Assembly: GCF_000282575.1 (NCBI RefSeq)
Contig: NZ_AKJA01000111.1
Span: 1-41,891, forward strand
Direction of reading: 5' to 3'
Length of the DNA stretch: 41,891 nt
Source of the DNA: Herbaspirillum sp. YR522
GTDB lineage: Bacteria; Pseudomonadota; Gammaproteobacteria; Burkholderiales; Burkholderiaceae_D
Under the pieces are notes generated by a model, which saw only the letters and a program-made list of their open reading frames with translations, made no database searches and was not told the origin of the DNA. This document shows positions 7,850 through 18,438 of this stretch, piece by piece (the stretch's first letter is position 1; every line of letters begins with the position of its first letter). A program made the translations under genes and the position numbers.

Positions 7850-9433
7850 TTACTTGACCGGGGTGACCATCATCGCGGTGGTACGGTCGCTGCTGGAAGG
7901 GGTTACCTTCAGGCCCTTCTTGGCGGCCCAGATGTTCTGGTAGTGGTACAGCGGGATCACGCCGACGTCGTCCGACACCACCTTGGCCGATGCACGCAGG
8001 ATGGCTTCGCGCTTGGCGGGATCGAATTCGGCGGTCGAATCGGCCAGGGCCTTGTCGACGGCCGGGTTGCTGTAGTGATTCCAGTTCGACGCGCCGATGC
8101 CCTTCTTGGGATCGACCGTGCCCAGCACGTTGACCAGCGCATAGCTGGCTTCGCCGGTGCCGTTACCCCATGCCACCACCGACACGGCGAACTCGTTCTT
8201 GTTGGCGCGCGACGAATACGACGCCCATGGCAGTACCTCGACCTGGGTCTTGATGCCGATGCGGGTCCAGAACTGGGCTACCGCCTGCAGCGTCTCGGGC
8301 GCTTGCGGATAGCGGTCGTTGGGCACGTGGATGGTCAGCTTGAAGCCGTCCGGGAAACCGGCCTCGGCCAGCAGCTTCTTGGCCTGTGCGGCGTCGAAGG
8401 CGATGTCCTTGATGTCCGGGTTGTAGCCGAAGGTGTCGGCCGGCATCCACTGGTTGGCCTCGGTGGCCGCGCCTTGCAGGATGCGGTCGATGATGGCCTT
8501 GCGGTTGATCGACAGCGACATGGCGCGACGCACCCGCACATCCAGCAGCGGGTTCTTGTCCAGCTGCTTGCCGGCGTTGTCGGTGATGTACTGGCTGGGG
8601 CCTTCATGGAAACTCGGCTGCACCAGCAGCACGCGCAAGCCGTTGTATGGATAGACGGTGACGTTGGGCGACTGCTTCAGCTTGGCGATGTCCGACACCG
8701 AGACCTTGTCGATTACGTCGACATCGCCCGACAGCAGCGCCGCGGTGCGGGCGGCGGCGTTGTTGATGTAGCGATAGTTGACCTTGTCCCACAGCGGCTT
8801 GGGGCCCCAGTAGGCGTCGTTGCGCTGCATCACCACGCGGTCGCCCGGGGTGTACGAGACGAACTTGAACGGCCCCGAACCCACCACGGCAGCACCGCTG
8901 TTGTAGTTCTCGGTGGTCGATTTCTCGCCGACATGCTTGCTTACGATATGCACCGAGGCCAGGTTCAGCGGCAGGTCGGGATTGGGGATATTGGTCTTGA
9001 TGACCAGCGTCAGCGGGTCCTTGGCGGTGACCGACTCGACCGTGCGCAGGTAGCCGGCGAAGGTCGCCACGCTGCCCGGCACGTTGCGCGCGCGCTGGTA
9101 CGAGAAGATCACGTCGTCGGCCGTGAAGGCTTTTCCGTCCTGCCACTTGACGTTGGGGCGCAGCTTGAATTCCCAGGTCTTGGGATCGATGTTCTTCCAC
9201 GACAGCGCCAGGCCCGGTTGCAGCTTGTTGTAGTTGTTCTCGACCAGCAGGTCCCAGAAATGCAGGTCGACCGAGCGATCACCGGCGTGGTTGTTCAATT
9301 GCGGATCGAGCGACGACAAGGGGTCGGCAAACGCGATATTGAGGTTCTGCGCGCGCACCGCTTGCGCCGCGCCGGCCAGTGCCACGCCGGTCAGTGCCAC
9401 GGCCAGCAGGCGGGCCAGGAGAGTCTTTTTCAT
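7850..9433 (-). CDS. ABC transporter substrate-binding protein, family 5
   Basis: Periplasmic solute-binding protein of the peptide/opine/nickel class (SBP_bac_5), 527 residues. A classical signal peptide is visible: MKKT, a hydrophobic stretch to about residue 25, and a probable cleavage after AQA or VRA. There is no lipobox cysteine. The mature part begins NLNIAFADPLSSLDPQ, the usual opening of the family, and contains the typical LRPNVKWQDGKAFTADDV region. The start at 9433 is chosen over an upstream frame because of the signal peptide and the AGAGGAACACAC ribosome binding site. It lies 55 bases after the ATPase pair and feeds the permeases encoded further upstream. It resembles the binding proteins of importers linked to CMD proteins and luciferase-like monooxygenases; the ligand is unknown. 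Confidence 0.88.
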   Translation of the reverse strand: MKKTLLARLLAVALTGVALAGAAQAVRAQNLNIAFADPLSSLDPQLNNHAGDRSVDLHFWDLLVENNYNKLQPGLALSWKNIDPKTWEFKLRPNVKWQDGKAFTADDVIFSYQRARNVPGSVATFAGYLRTVESVTAKDPLTLVIKTNIPNPDLPLNLASVHIVSKHVGEKSTTENYNSGAAVVGSGPFKFVSYTPGDRVVMQRNDAYWGPKPLWDKVNYRYINNAAARTAALLSGDVDVIDKVSVSDIAKLKQSPNVTVYPYNGLRVLLVQPSFHEGPSQYITDNAGKQLDKNPLLDVRVRRAMSLSINRKAIIDRILQGAATEANQWMPADTFGYNPDIKDIAFDAAQAKKLLAEAGFPDGFKLTIHVPNDRYPQAPETLQAVAQFWTRIGIKTQVEVLPWASYSSRANKNEFAVSVVAWGNGTGEASYALVNVLGTVDPKKGIGASNWNHYSNPAVDKALADSTAEFDPAKREAILRASAKVVSDDVGVIPLYHYQNIWAAKKGLKVTPSSSDRTTAMMVTPVK

Positions 9434-9488
9434 GTGTGTTCCTCTGTGGGGGTTGCAGGGTTTCAGATAAGAATGCCGAACGATGCTG

Positions 9489-10488
<1,000 letters not shown>

Positions 10489-10496
<8 letters not shown>

Positions 10497-11478
10497 GCTG
10501 CACCCCTACCGGATGAAAGCAACGCACCAGGCGGCCCGGCAGCGGCTCGCTGATGGCCGGCGCTACCAGGCATTCCTGTGCCACGCGCTCGCAGCGCGCG
10601 GCAAAGGCGCAACTGGGCGGCAGGTGCAACAGGTTGGGTGTCATGCCGGGAATCTGGCGCAGGCGCTGGCCACGGCGGTTGTTGCCAGGCAGGCTGCCGA
10701 TCAAGCCCTGGGTGTACGGATGCAGCGGCGCGTCCAGCACGGCATCGACGCTGCCCTGCTCGACGATGCGCCCGGCGTACATTACCGCCACTTCATCGGC
10801 CAGGCCGGCCACCACCGACAGGTCGTGGGTAATCCAGATCAATGCCGTGCCATGGCTGCGCGCCAGTTTCTGCACCTCGGCCAGGATCTGCGCCTGGATC
10901 GTCACATCCAGCGCCGTGGTCGGTTCGTCGGCGATGATCAGGTCGGGCTTGTGCAGCATGGCGATGGCGATCGCCACGCGCTGGCGCATGCCACCCGACA
11001 ATTGGTGCGGATACGCCTGCAGGCGTTCCTCGGGGCTGGCGATGCCCATCAGGCCCAGCGTGTCGCGGGCCAGTTCACGCGCCTGGTGGCGGCCGACCTT
11101 GCTATGCGCCAGTACCGCGTCGACCATCTGCGCCTCGATGCGCAGCACCGGATTGAGCGTCATCATCGGGTCCTGGAAGATCATGGCGATGCGGTTGCCC
11201 TGCAACTGGCGCAATGCGCTCTTGTCCAGCGTGACCAGGTCGCGTCCCTGGAACAGCACCTGGCCACCGACGATGCGTCCGGGGCTGTCGAGCATGCCCA
11301 GGATCGAGAACCCGGTCACGCTCTTGCCCGAGCCGGATTCGCCCACCAGGCCCAGGATGCGCCCGCGCGAGACCGACAGCGACACGTCGTCGACCGCCGG
11401 CAGCACGCCGTCGGGCGTGAAGAAGTGGGTGCGCAGGTGGCGCACTTCGAGGGTCGGGATTGCAGTCACGGCACTCAT
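10489..11478 (-). CDS. Peptide-type ABC transporter ATP-binding protein (DppD/OppD-like)
   Basis: The first ATPase of the importer, 329 residues from the ATG at 11478. Walker A GESGSGKS is near residue 46, followed by the Q-loop IFQDPMMTLNP, signature LSGGMRQR and Walker B LIIADEPTTALD. The C-terminal part has the oligopeptide-transporter extension with CAFAARCERVAQEC. The ATG at 11478 forms an ATGA overlap with the permease stop, which favours it over an in-frame GTG nine bases upstream. GAGGTGG serves as the ribosome binding site. Confidence 0.92.
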
Positions 11479-12431
11479 TTCTGCCACCTCGGGTTCAGGA
11501 TGTCGCGCAGACGGTCACCCACCAGGTTGATGGCGACGATGACGATCAGCAAGGTGATGCCTGGGTAGAAACTGATCCAGTATTCGCCCGAGAGCATGTA
11601 TTGGTATCCGTTCGAAATCAGCAGGCCCAGCGAAGGCTCGGTTATCGGCACCCCCAGGCCCAGGAACGACAGCGTCGCCTCCAGCGTGATGGCGCGCGCC
11701 ACCTGCAGCGTGCCGATCACGATCAGCGGCGGCAGGCAGTTGGGCAGGATGTGGCGCACCATGATGCGCCAGGCCGACAGGTTCAGGCCGCGCGCGGCCT
11801 CGACGTATTCCTTCTGCCGCTCCACCAGCGCCTGGCCGCGCGCGGTGCGGGCGTAATAGGCCCATTCCAGCACCACCAGGGTCGCCATCACGTTGAAGAT
11901 GCCCTTGCCCACGTAGGCCAGGATCAGCATCGCCACCAGGATCGAGGGGAACGACAGCACCAGGTCGGCCAGGCGCATCAACAGCGCATCGACCCTGGCG
12001 CCGGCATAGGCCGCCAGCAGCCCGACCAGCGTGCCGATGACGCCGGCGATCAGGGCCGAGCCGACACCGATGCCCACGCTGATGCGCAGGCCGTACAGGA
12101 TCGCCGAGACCAGGTCGCGCCCCTGGCCGTCGGTGCCCAGCCAATACGTATAGGTGCCGGCGCCGTTGGCGGTGCCGGGATGCAGGCGCGCATCGAGCAC
12201 GTCCAGTTGCATCAGGTCATACGGGTTCTGCGGCGTGATCCAGGGCGCCGCCAGGGCGGCCGCGATCAGCAACAGCACGATGGCCAGGCCCAGCATGGCC
12301 GACCTGGACGAGACGAAATGGCGCAGCACGCGGCGCCCGGGCGATTCGCGCGGCGGCGCCGTGAAGGCCGACATCTGGGCGATGCGTTCGCGCACCTGCG
12401 CCTGCGTCATGCGGGTGTCTGGGTTGCTCAT
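11475..12431 (-). CDS. Peptide-type ABC transporter permease (DppC/OppC-like)
   Basis: Inner-membrane permease subunit of 318 residues. It has the DppC-type N-terminal cytoplasmic tail, a first membrane helix around residues 45-65, a periplasmic loop with YWLGTDGQGRDLVSAILYG (the hallmark of this subunit), then five further helices. The cytoplasmic EAA loop EYVEAARGLNLSAWRIMVRH contacts the ATPases. It is joined to its neighbours on both sides by ATGA overlaps (12428-12431 and 11475-11478), indicating translational coupling. Confidence 0.92.
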   Translation of the reverse strand: MSNPDTRMTQAQVRERIAQMSAFTAPPRESPGRRVLRHFVSSRSAMLGLAIVLLLIAAALAAPWITPQNPYDLMQLDVLDARLHPGTANGAGTYTYWLGTDGQGRDLVSAILYGLRISVGIGVGSALIAGVIGTLVGLLAAYAGARVDALLMRLADLVLSFPSILVAMLILAYVGKGIFNVMATLVVLEWAYYARTARGQALVERQKEYVEAARGLNLSAWRIMVRHILPNCLPPLIVIGTLQVARAITLEATLSFLGLGVPITEPSLGLLISNGYQYMLSGEYWISFYPGITLLIVIVAINLVGDRLRDILNPRWQK

Positions 12432-13402
12432 GCCCGCACCTCCACCCGCACCCGCGGATCAAGAAACTTGTAGAGCACATCCACCACCAGGTTGATGGCC
12501 ACGAACATGCACACGATTACCATCAGGTAGGCCACGATCACCGGCCGGTCCAGCGCATTGATGCTGTCGAGGATCAGCTTGCCGGCGCCGGGCCAGGCGA
12601 AGATGCTCTCGGTGACCACCGCAAAGGCGATGGTCGAGCCGAATTCCAGCCCCAGCACCGTCACCAGTGGAATGAGCGTATTGCGCAACACATACATCAG
12701 CACCACCCGCGCCGGCGACAGGCCCTTGGCGCGGGCAAAGCGCACGTAATCCATCGGCAGCACCTCGCGCACATTGGCGCGCGTGAGCCGGATCACCAGC
12801 GAGATCTTGAACAGCGACAGGTTGATCGCCGGCAGCAGCATATGGCGCCAGCCATCCATGGTCAGCCACGACCATTGCACCCCGAACAGAGGCGCGGTCT
12901 GGCCCCGCCCACCCGAAGGCAGCCAGCCCAGTGTCACCGAGAAGGCCATGATCAGCATCAGGCCGATCCAGAAGGTCGGCAACGAAAAGCCGAAGATGCT
13001 GCCCGTCATCACCAGCCGCGACAGCGGATGATCCGGCTTCATGCCAGCCGCCAGCCCGAGCGGGATACCGATCAACATCGCCAGCAGCAAGGCCGCCACG
13101 GCCAGCTCCAGGGTGGCCGGCAGGCGCTGGAAGATCAGGATGATGGCCGGCGTGTTATAGACGAAACTGTTGCCCAGGTTGCCATGCAGGGCGCCGTTGA
13201 GAAACGCCAGGTACTGGCGCCAGACCGGCTGGTCCAGCCCCAGTTCGCCGATGATGCGCAGGCGGTCGACCTGGTCGACGTCCTGCCCGATCAGGATATC
13301 GACCGGGTTGCCGATCATGTGCAGGCCGAAGAAGACGATCACCGTCATCAGCAGCACCACCATCAGCGCCTGCAACAGGCTGCGCACGATGGCCCGGGTC
13401 AT
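12428..13402 (-). CDS. Peptide-type ABC transporter permease (DppB/OppB-like)
   Basis: Inner-membrane permease subunit of 324 residues. The first helix lies at about residues 8-30, followed by the typical DppB periplasmic loop with LGLDQPVWRQYLAFLNG and HGNLGNSF, then further helices. The EAA loop is DYVRFARAKGLSPARVVL, and ESIFAWPGAGKLILDSI is the usual C-terminal family stretch. The start MTRAIV at 13402 makes an ATGA overlap with the stop of the flavoprotein gene and replaces a longer frame that begins inside it. It works with the DppC-like permease and the two ATPases encoded next. Confidence 0.92.
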   Translation of the reverse strand: MTRAIVRSLLQALMVVLLMTVIVFFGLHMIGNPVDILIGQDVDQVDRLRIIGELGLDQPVWRQYLAFLNGALHGNLGNSFVYNTPAIILIFQRLPATLELAVAALLLAMLIGIPLGLAAGMKPDHPLSRLVMTGSIFGFSLPTFWIGLMLIMAFSVTLGWLPSGGRGQTAPLFGVQWSWLTMDGWRHMLLPAINLSLFKISLVIRLTRANVREVLPMDYVRFARAKGLSPARVVLMYVLRNTLIPLVTVLGLEFGSTIAFAVVTESIFAWPGAGKLILDSINALDRPVIVAYLMVIVCMFVAINLVVDVLYKFLDPRVRVEVRA

Positions 13403-14880
13403 GGCGTGTTCCCCGGCGGCAGTTCCCACGGCGCCTCGACCCACTCGTCACCGACCAGTTCCGGCTCTTCGTAGGCCTGGATGTTGGCGTAGTGATGCTC
13501 CACGTCTTCGCCATATAACTGGGCGGCAATCCCCTGTGCCAGGCGCGTGGCGCCGTCGCTGATGGCCGGGATGTCGCCCGAGACGGTGCCATGGCTGGCC
13601 ACGGCCGGGTAACAGAAGCAATGCACCCGCTCCAGGCCCGGCAGGGCGCCGGCGGTCTTCTGCTGGAACTCGAACACCGGGCCGAGATAGGGCATGTCGC
13701 GCAATTCGGCGTCCTGTTCGGCTGCCGGCGGCGTATAGCGGTCGGCCCAGCTGAGGATATGCGGGGCAATCGTGGCGAATTCGGGACGGATGTTCCAGTC
13801 GACCTTGAAGCCGGTAGAGAAGATCACGAAGTCGACTTCCAGCGCACCACGCGAAGTGTGCAGCTGCACCACGTCGCCCTGCACGGCAGCGCCTTCGATG
13901 GCCGTGCCCAGCAGGAAGCGCGCATTGGCAAAGGCCGACACGCGACGCGTGCTGCCCGACGGCGGCGGCACCTGCTGGCGGTTGACGTAGTTGCGGATGC
14001 GCCACTTCCACTCATCCGGCAGGTGCCAGTGGCCATTGACCAGGCCGGGATTACCGGAACCCTTGCCCTTGTTGATGCGTGGCAGCTCGCGCCGGCGGAT
14101 CAGCAGGTCGACCCGCGCGGCACCCTCTTCGAGCGCCGTGGCGGCACTGTCCATGGCCGACGAACCGCCGCCGATGACCGCTACCCGCTTCCCCTTCAGG
14201 CTGCCATAGTCGAACACGTCCGACGAGTGGCCCCACTTGTCGCGCGGCAGCGCCTGCGCCAGCGGCGGCAAGGCGGCGCCGCCCAGGCCATCGCGGCCGG
14301 TGGCCAGCACCACCCGCCGCGCCAGCACGATAGTCGGGCCGCCCGGCGTGGACAGGTGCAGCTCGACCACGCCATCGGCGCGCGGCTGTATGCGTTGCAG
14401 GCGATGCCCGTTGCGCACGTCCAGGCGCATGGCGCGTCGGTACCAGCGCAGGTACTCCATCCATTGCAGGCGCGGGATCTTGTCCAGCGCATTCCATGCA
14501 TCCAGGCCGAACTGGGCCTCGAACCAGGCCCGGAAGGTCAGCGCGGCAAAGCCCAGCGCCGGACCGGTCAGGGTCTTGGGCGAGCGCAGCGTCTGCATGC
14601 GGGCCGTGGTGGCCCAGGGGCCTTCGAAATCCTCCGGCGACTGGTCGTAGATGACATTGCGCACGCCCAGGTGCGACAGCGCCACCGACGCCGCCATACC
14701 GGCCTGGCCGCCGCCGACGATGGCCACATCCAGCACGTCCTGTCCGTCGCGGGTCACGACCGGCGTCCACGACTTGCCCGGCAGGGCCAGCCATTCGAGG
14801 TCCTGGCGCAGGCGCGCTTCCAGCGCGGGCAGGCCGAAGGCGCCGGCGTGGAAATCCGTAGTGCTTGGGTTGACTGCCAT
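13399..14880 (-). CDS. FAD/NAD(P)-dependent flavoprotein monooxygenase
   Basis: A 493-residue flavoprotein resembling class B flavin-containing monooxygenases. The FAD-binding Rossmann motif is VAIVGGGQAGMAA (about residue 54), and the second nucleotide-binding motif is VAVIGGGSSAMDSA (about 225) for NAD(P)H. FSTGFKVDW near residue 350 matches the ATG-like motif of this superfamily. Class B enzymes hydroxylate N or S atoms or insert oxygen next to ketones. It is the first gene of the ten-gene operon and overlaps the permease gene by ATGA. The ATG at 14880 is chosen over an upstream in-frame TTG. Its reaction is probably the first oxidative step on the imported compound; the substrate is not evident. 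Confidence 0.85.
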   Translation of the reverse strand: MAVNPSTTDFHAGAFGLPALEARLRQDLEWLALPGKSWTPVVTRDGQDVLDVAIVGGGQAGMAASVALSHLGVRNVIYDQSPEDFEGPWATTARMQTLRSPKTLTGPALGFAALTFRAWFEAQFGLDAWNALDKIPRLQWMEYLRWYRRAMRLDVRNGHRLQRIQPRADGVVELHLSTPGGPTIVLARRVVLATGRDGLGGAALPPLAQALPRDKWGHSSDVFDYGSLKGKRVAVIGGGSSAMDSAATALEEGAARVDLLIRRRELPRINKGKGSGNPGLVNGHWHLPDEWKWRIRNYVNRQQVPPPSGSTRRVSAFANARFLLGTAIEGAAVQGDVVQLHTSRGALEVDFVIFSTGFKVDWNIRPEFATIAPHILSWADRYTPPAAEQDAELRDMPYLGPVFEFQQKTAGALPGLERVHCFCYPAVASHGTVSGDIPAISDGATRLAQGIAAQLYGEDVEHHYANIQAYEEPELVGDEWVEAPWELPPGNTP

Positions 14881-15003
14881 GGTGATCTTTCTCTTCAACG
14901 GGTTCTGCCGGATGCGACGCTGGCCAACCCCGGTCGGGCATTGCTGCGTCGTCTCGCCGATGGCGCATGGCGCCGGCCGGCCCTTTTCATTACAACAACT
15001 CGC

Positions 15004-15942
15004 CTATAACAACTCGTCGTGGTCGGCCGCATCGCGCTTGACGAAGCCATGCAACAGACTGCGGGCAGCGCTTTCGACGGCATCGATCAAGGCTTCGGTG
15101 GTGGCCGTGACAGGCTTGCCGAACGGTGTCACCACACCGAAATAGAACGGTATCTCGACGGCCAACGGGCGCACAATCAGGCCCTCGATGGGCATGCCGC
15201 GCGCGGTGATCGGCTCCACCAGCGCCACGCCCAGGCCCGCATGCGCGGCCATGATGGCGTTGAGCGAGGTATTGGTATCGATTGCCACCTCCAGCGGTTG
15301 CTCGGCGCCCAGGGCGGTTTCGATGCGCTGGCGCAAGCGGTAGCGGTTGGACATGGTGATTACCCGTTGCCCATGCAGCGCCTGGCGCGAGATACGGTCC
15401 TCGCCGGCCAGCGCATGGTCGGCGCGCATCACCGCCACGCAGGGCGCCTCGCCGATCCAGTGCAGTTGCAGGCCGCGATGCGCCACCGGCAGGCTGGTCA
15501 GCCCCAGGCTGACGGTACGATGCAATACCGCATGCACCACCTGCTCGGCCGACGCGCTGCGCAACTGTATATGCTCTGGCAAGCCAGGCACACCACGCTG
15601 CGCCACCAGCTGCAGCGCGGCCGGCGCGATGGTCGACGCCAATGCCGGCGTGGCCACCATATGCACCGGCTGGGCCTCTTCACGACCGATCTCGGCGGCC
15701 CGCTCGCGGATGCTGCGCAAGCCTACCAACGAACGTTCGACCTCTTCATACAGCAAGAAAGCCTTGGCCGTGGGTGTCACGCGCGGACCGTTACGGTCGA
15801 ACAGCGCATAGCCGAGCTCGGCCTCGAGCTCGCCGATGGTCTTGCTGACGGCAGGCTGCGAACGCCCAAGGCTGCGCCCGGCGCCTGTTACGCTGCCGAT
15901 CGTCATTACTGCAGCGAAGGCTTCGAGCTGGTTCAGATCCAT
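15004..15942 (-). CDS. LysR-family transcriptional regulator of the transport/oxidation operon
   Basis: A 312-residue LysR protein with an N-terminal winged helix (about residues 3-62, with VTGAGRSLGRSQPAVSKTIGELE) and an effector-binding domain after residue 90. It is encoded just upstream of, and in the same direction as, the ten-gene operon, with a 123-base gap (14881-15003). It is the best candidate regulator of that operon. It is also divergent from the cysteine desulfurase gene across an AT-rich 221-base region, so it could act there too. Confidence 0.87.
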   Translation of the reverse strand: MDLNQLEAFAAVMTIGSVTGAGRSLGRSQPAVSKTIGELEAELGYALFDRNGPRVTPTAKAFLLYEEVERSLVGLRSIRERAAEIGREEAQPVHMVATPALASTIAPAALQLVAQRGVPGLPEHIQLRSASAEQVVHAVLHRTVSLGLTSLPVAHRGLQLHWIGEAPCVAVMRADHALAGEDRISRQALHGQRVITMSNRYRLRQRIETALGAEQPLEVAIDTNTSLNAIMAAHAGLGVALVEPITARGMPIEGLIVRPLAVEIPFYFGVVTPFGKPVTATTEALIDAVESAARSLLHGFVKRDAADHDELL

Positions 15943-16163
15943 CGTGTCGTGGGCGCAACTGGGCTTGTATATGATTTTCGAATTATAGGATTCTATTCAT
16001 TCCATTTCAGTATAATAATTTTGTATAAGCTAATGCCAGCACCACAAACCCCGTCAGCCCGTCTTAGTTGTTAATTTGCATAAGAAAATGAATTTATATT
16101 TGTTTTCCAACTAATAAACGTGGCGTAAGGTTAGACCCGTTACTTATCAACCTGCACCTGGTC
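15943..16163. other. AT-rich divergent promoter region
   Basis: The region between the divergent LysR and cysteine desulfurase genes is clearly more AT-rich than its surroundings, especially 15970-16110. It has a perfect TATAAT at 16011-16016 on the plus strand and a TATACT at 16013-16008 on the minus strand, plus ATAGGATTCTAT (15985-15996) with four-base inverted arms. I could not pick a convincing -35 box. No gene is visible. Confidence 0.45.
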
Positions 16164-17363
16164 ATGAACGATTCCGCTCCCTGTCGCCCGCCGGCCGATC
16201 TCGTCTTCCCTATCTATCTCGACTATGGCGCGACCACGCCGGTCGACCCGCAGGTGGCGCAGGCCATGTGCGACTACCTGACCAACAAGTTCGGCAACGC
16301 CGCCAGCAGTTCGCACCCGTTCGGGTGGGAGGCGCGACGCGCGGTGGAACAGGCCCGTGCCGACGTGGCCGCGCTGGTCGGGGCGCAGCCCGGTGAAATC
16401 GTCTGGACCTCGGGCGCGACCGAATCGAACAACCTGGCCATCAAGGGCATTGCGCAATCGCTGGGCCACAAGGGGCGCCACCTGATCACGGTGGCCACCG
16501 AGCACAAGGCGGTGCTCGACACCATGCATACGCTGGAGCGCGCCGGTTTCGAGGTGACCTTCCTCACGCCCCAGGCCAATGGCCTGATTACCGTCGAGCA
16601 ACTGCGTGCGGCCTTGCGCCCGGACACCATCCTGGCGTCGGTGATGTACGTCAACAACGAGATCGGCGTGATACAGCCGATTGCCGAGCTGGGCGAGATA
16701 TGCGCCGCGCACGGCGTGGTGTTCCATGTCGACGCGGTGCAGGCGGCGGGCAAGATCGCCATCGACCTGGCGCAGTTGAAGGTCGACCTGATGTCGTTCT
16801 CTGCGCACAAGGTATATGGCCCCAAGGGGATCGGTGCACTCTACGTGCGCAGCGCGTCCGGCCTGAAGCTGGAAGCGCAGATCGATGGCGGCGGCCACGA
16901 GAACGGCATGCGTTCGGGCACACTGGCCACGCACCAGATCGTCGGCATGGGCAGCGCCTTTGCGCTGGCACGCGAACGGCTGCACGACGAAGCCGCGCGC
17001 GTAAAGGCCTTGCGCAACCGTCTGTGGGATGGCATTCGCGATGTGCCTGGCGTGCAATTGAACGGTTGTGCCGAGCAGCGCGTGCCGCACAACCTGAACG
17101 TCAGCTTTGCGCCGACCCGGCGCGGTCCCTTGGGCAGCCAGTTGCTGGGCGTGGCGGTGTCGGCCGGCTCGGCCTGTAACTCGGCCGCATCGGCGCCCTC
17201 CTTCGTGCTGCTGGCCATTGGCCGCTCGCCCGATGTGGCACGCAACGCGGTGCGGTTTTCGCTGGGACGCGGCACCACCGAAGCCGAGATCGATTATGTG
17301 ATTGCGGCCGTGCGCCAGGTAGCGGCGGTGGAAGCCATTGCCGAGGTGGCGCAGGCGGCTTAG
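16164..17363 (+). CDS. Cysteine desulfurase, IscS/NifS-like
   Basis: A PLP-dependent enzyme that removes sulfur from L-cysteine as an enzyme-bound persulfide and gives alanine. It has 399 residues. It opens with [15 protein letters not shown]. It has [10 protein letters not shown] with the stacking His114, [10 protein letters not shown] with Asp190 for the PLP ring nitrogen, [12 protein letters not shown] with the Schiff-base Lys216, [13 protein letters not shown], and the persulfide Cys338 in SAGSACNSA. This is the group I (IscS/NifS) layout. It is not inside an isc or suf operon here, since no scaffold, chaperone or iscR is nearby. The ribosome binding site is weak. A housekeeping copy may exist elsewhere; its placement beside a possible organosulfur operon is suggestive only. 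Confidence 0.9.
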   Translation: MNDSAPCRPPADLVFPIYLDYGATTPVDPQVAQAMCDYLTNKFGNAASSSHPFGWEARRAVEQARADVAALVGAQPGEIVWTSGATESNNLAIKGIAQSLGHKGRHLITVATEHKAVLDTMHTLERAGFEVTFLTPQANGLITVEQLRAALRPDTILASVMYVNNEIGVIQPIAELGEICAAHGVVFHVDAVQAAGKIAIDLAQLKVDLMSFSAHKVYGPKGIGALYVRSASGLKLEAQIDGGGHENGMRSGTLATHQIVGMGSAFALARERLHDEAARVKALRNRLWDGIRDVPGVQLNGCAEQRVPHNLNVSFAPTRRGPLGSQLLGVAVSAGSACNSAASAPSFVLLAIGRSPDVARNAVRFSLGRGTTEAEIDYVIAAVRQVAAVEAIAEVAQAA

Positions 17364-17504
17364 TTGGCGGTGCGCGGGGCGCCGATACGGTGGCGTGCGT
17401 CGTGACCGACCTGACGTGTTTGTCCGGGCTGGTTCGACAAAGCCATCGACCCGGGCGAAATGGCCTATGGCGTATGGCGGGATCTTAAGGTCGCATACCT
17501 GGGC

Positions 17505-18278
17505 TCATGCCGTGGCCTGCGACGAGGACGGCGCAGGGGCCTCCCCGGAAAACGTCACCGTCACCAGTCCTTTCGCGTAGTGCAGCGAATGATCCAGTTC
17601 GTCGATGGCCATCCCGAGGAACGATCCCACGTCCTGCCGCAGCTTGCCGGCCTTGTCGAGCTCGATATCGACATCGAGATCGGCCAGCAAGCGCTTCAGG
17701 CTCGCCACTTCGTCCTCGTTGTCCTCGGTGCCGCCGAGCAGGATGACTTTTACCTTCCCCGTCTTCTGCATTTTCTGGAGTTGAGCACGAAGCGCGTCGA
17801 ACTCGTCCTCGCTGAAGCCATAGACGTGCGTGATACGCACCTTCCCGCCTGGCTGGGCCACCCCATTCTCGCCGACCTCGGCCTTCATGCCCACCGCAAC
17901 GCAATTCATCAGCGACGCGGTAAAGCACAGGCGACCGGGTACGCTGGTGCCGCGGGTGGATATCGGATATCCGGCGTAGCCGCAGTCCTTGGCGAGGTCC
18001 TTGTCCTCGACCAGATACAGGTGTTCCTCTCTGAGCAGCTGGCTCCTGAGCGCCTTGATCAGGCCTTGGCGGACATGTTCGTCGCGCGGCAGATGCGCAG
18101 GATAGGGATAAACCCGGTGCTGCATATTGGCCGCGAGGTCATCCGCATCGAGTTCGAACTCGATGCGCGACTTCAACGGCTGCTGCGGGTGGCTCCTGGC
18201 CGGGCCGGCGTCTTCCGGCGCCAGTGCATCGAAGGTGCGCGACGCCGCATGGAACTGACAAGGCGTGATCGGTTGCAT
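17505..18278 (-). CDS. Hypothetical protein with CheD-like deamidase signature
   Basis: A 257-residue protein I cannot name. The middle holds Thr120-x5-Cys126 in CFTASLMNCVAVG, then His151 in RITHVYG, then KVKVILLGGTEDNEDEV and a helix leading to DVDIELDKAG. In CheD, the receptor-glutamine deamidase, the catalytic Thr, Cys and His appear in the same order with the same Thr-x5-Cys spacing and are followed by a similar hydrophobic-GG segment. CNF1 and BLF1 toxins share this fold. The Cys-His gap is longer here (25 residues). No signal peptide or membrane segment is visible. It sits outside any chemotaxis cluster, next to CDI toxin debris, so an effector or toxin role is possible. The start at 18278 has only a weak ribosome binding site; Met52 is an alternative. 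The fold call is inference from motifs. Confidence 0.55.
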   Translation of the reverse strand: MQPITPCQFHAASRTFDALAPEDAGPARSHPQQPLKSRIEFELDADDLAANMQHRVYPYPAHLPRDEHVRQGLIKALRSQLLREEHLYLVEDKDLAKDCGYAGYPISTRGTSVPGRLCFTASLMNCVAVGMKAEVGENGVAQPGGKVRITHVYGFSEDEFDALRAQLQKMQKTGKVKVILLGGTEDNEDEVASLKRLLADLDVDIELDKAGKLRQDVGSFLGMAIDELDHSLHYAKGLVTVTFSGEAPAPSSSQATA

Positions 18279-18438
18279 TTTTATCTGGCGGGGCCACAGG
18301 CACCGCTGGTTTGCATTTGGGGACTAGAAGAAATGTTGCAGCTTTATGTACCTGAACTGTGTGCACAAAAAGCAAACCGGAGTTCCCGATCGTCTGTGCA
18401 TGCTTATTTTCTATCGTCGTTGGCGCTTGAAAAGATGG
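18279..18438. other. Junction between the CheD-like gene and the orphan CdiA fragment
   Basis: These 160 bases separate the divergent CheD-like gene from the point where CdiA homology starts at 18439. The base composition shifts toward AT. The in-frame codons before 18439 do not match the corresponding part of the intact CdiA, so this is probably the recombination junction that created the orphan fragment. No promoter or start codon for the fragment is convincing. Confidence 0.4.

Noticed and set aside
13591..15009. Plus-strand frame of 472 codons
   Set aside because: It is antisense to the flavoprotein monooxygenase and has no recognisable domain.
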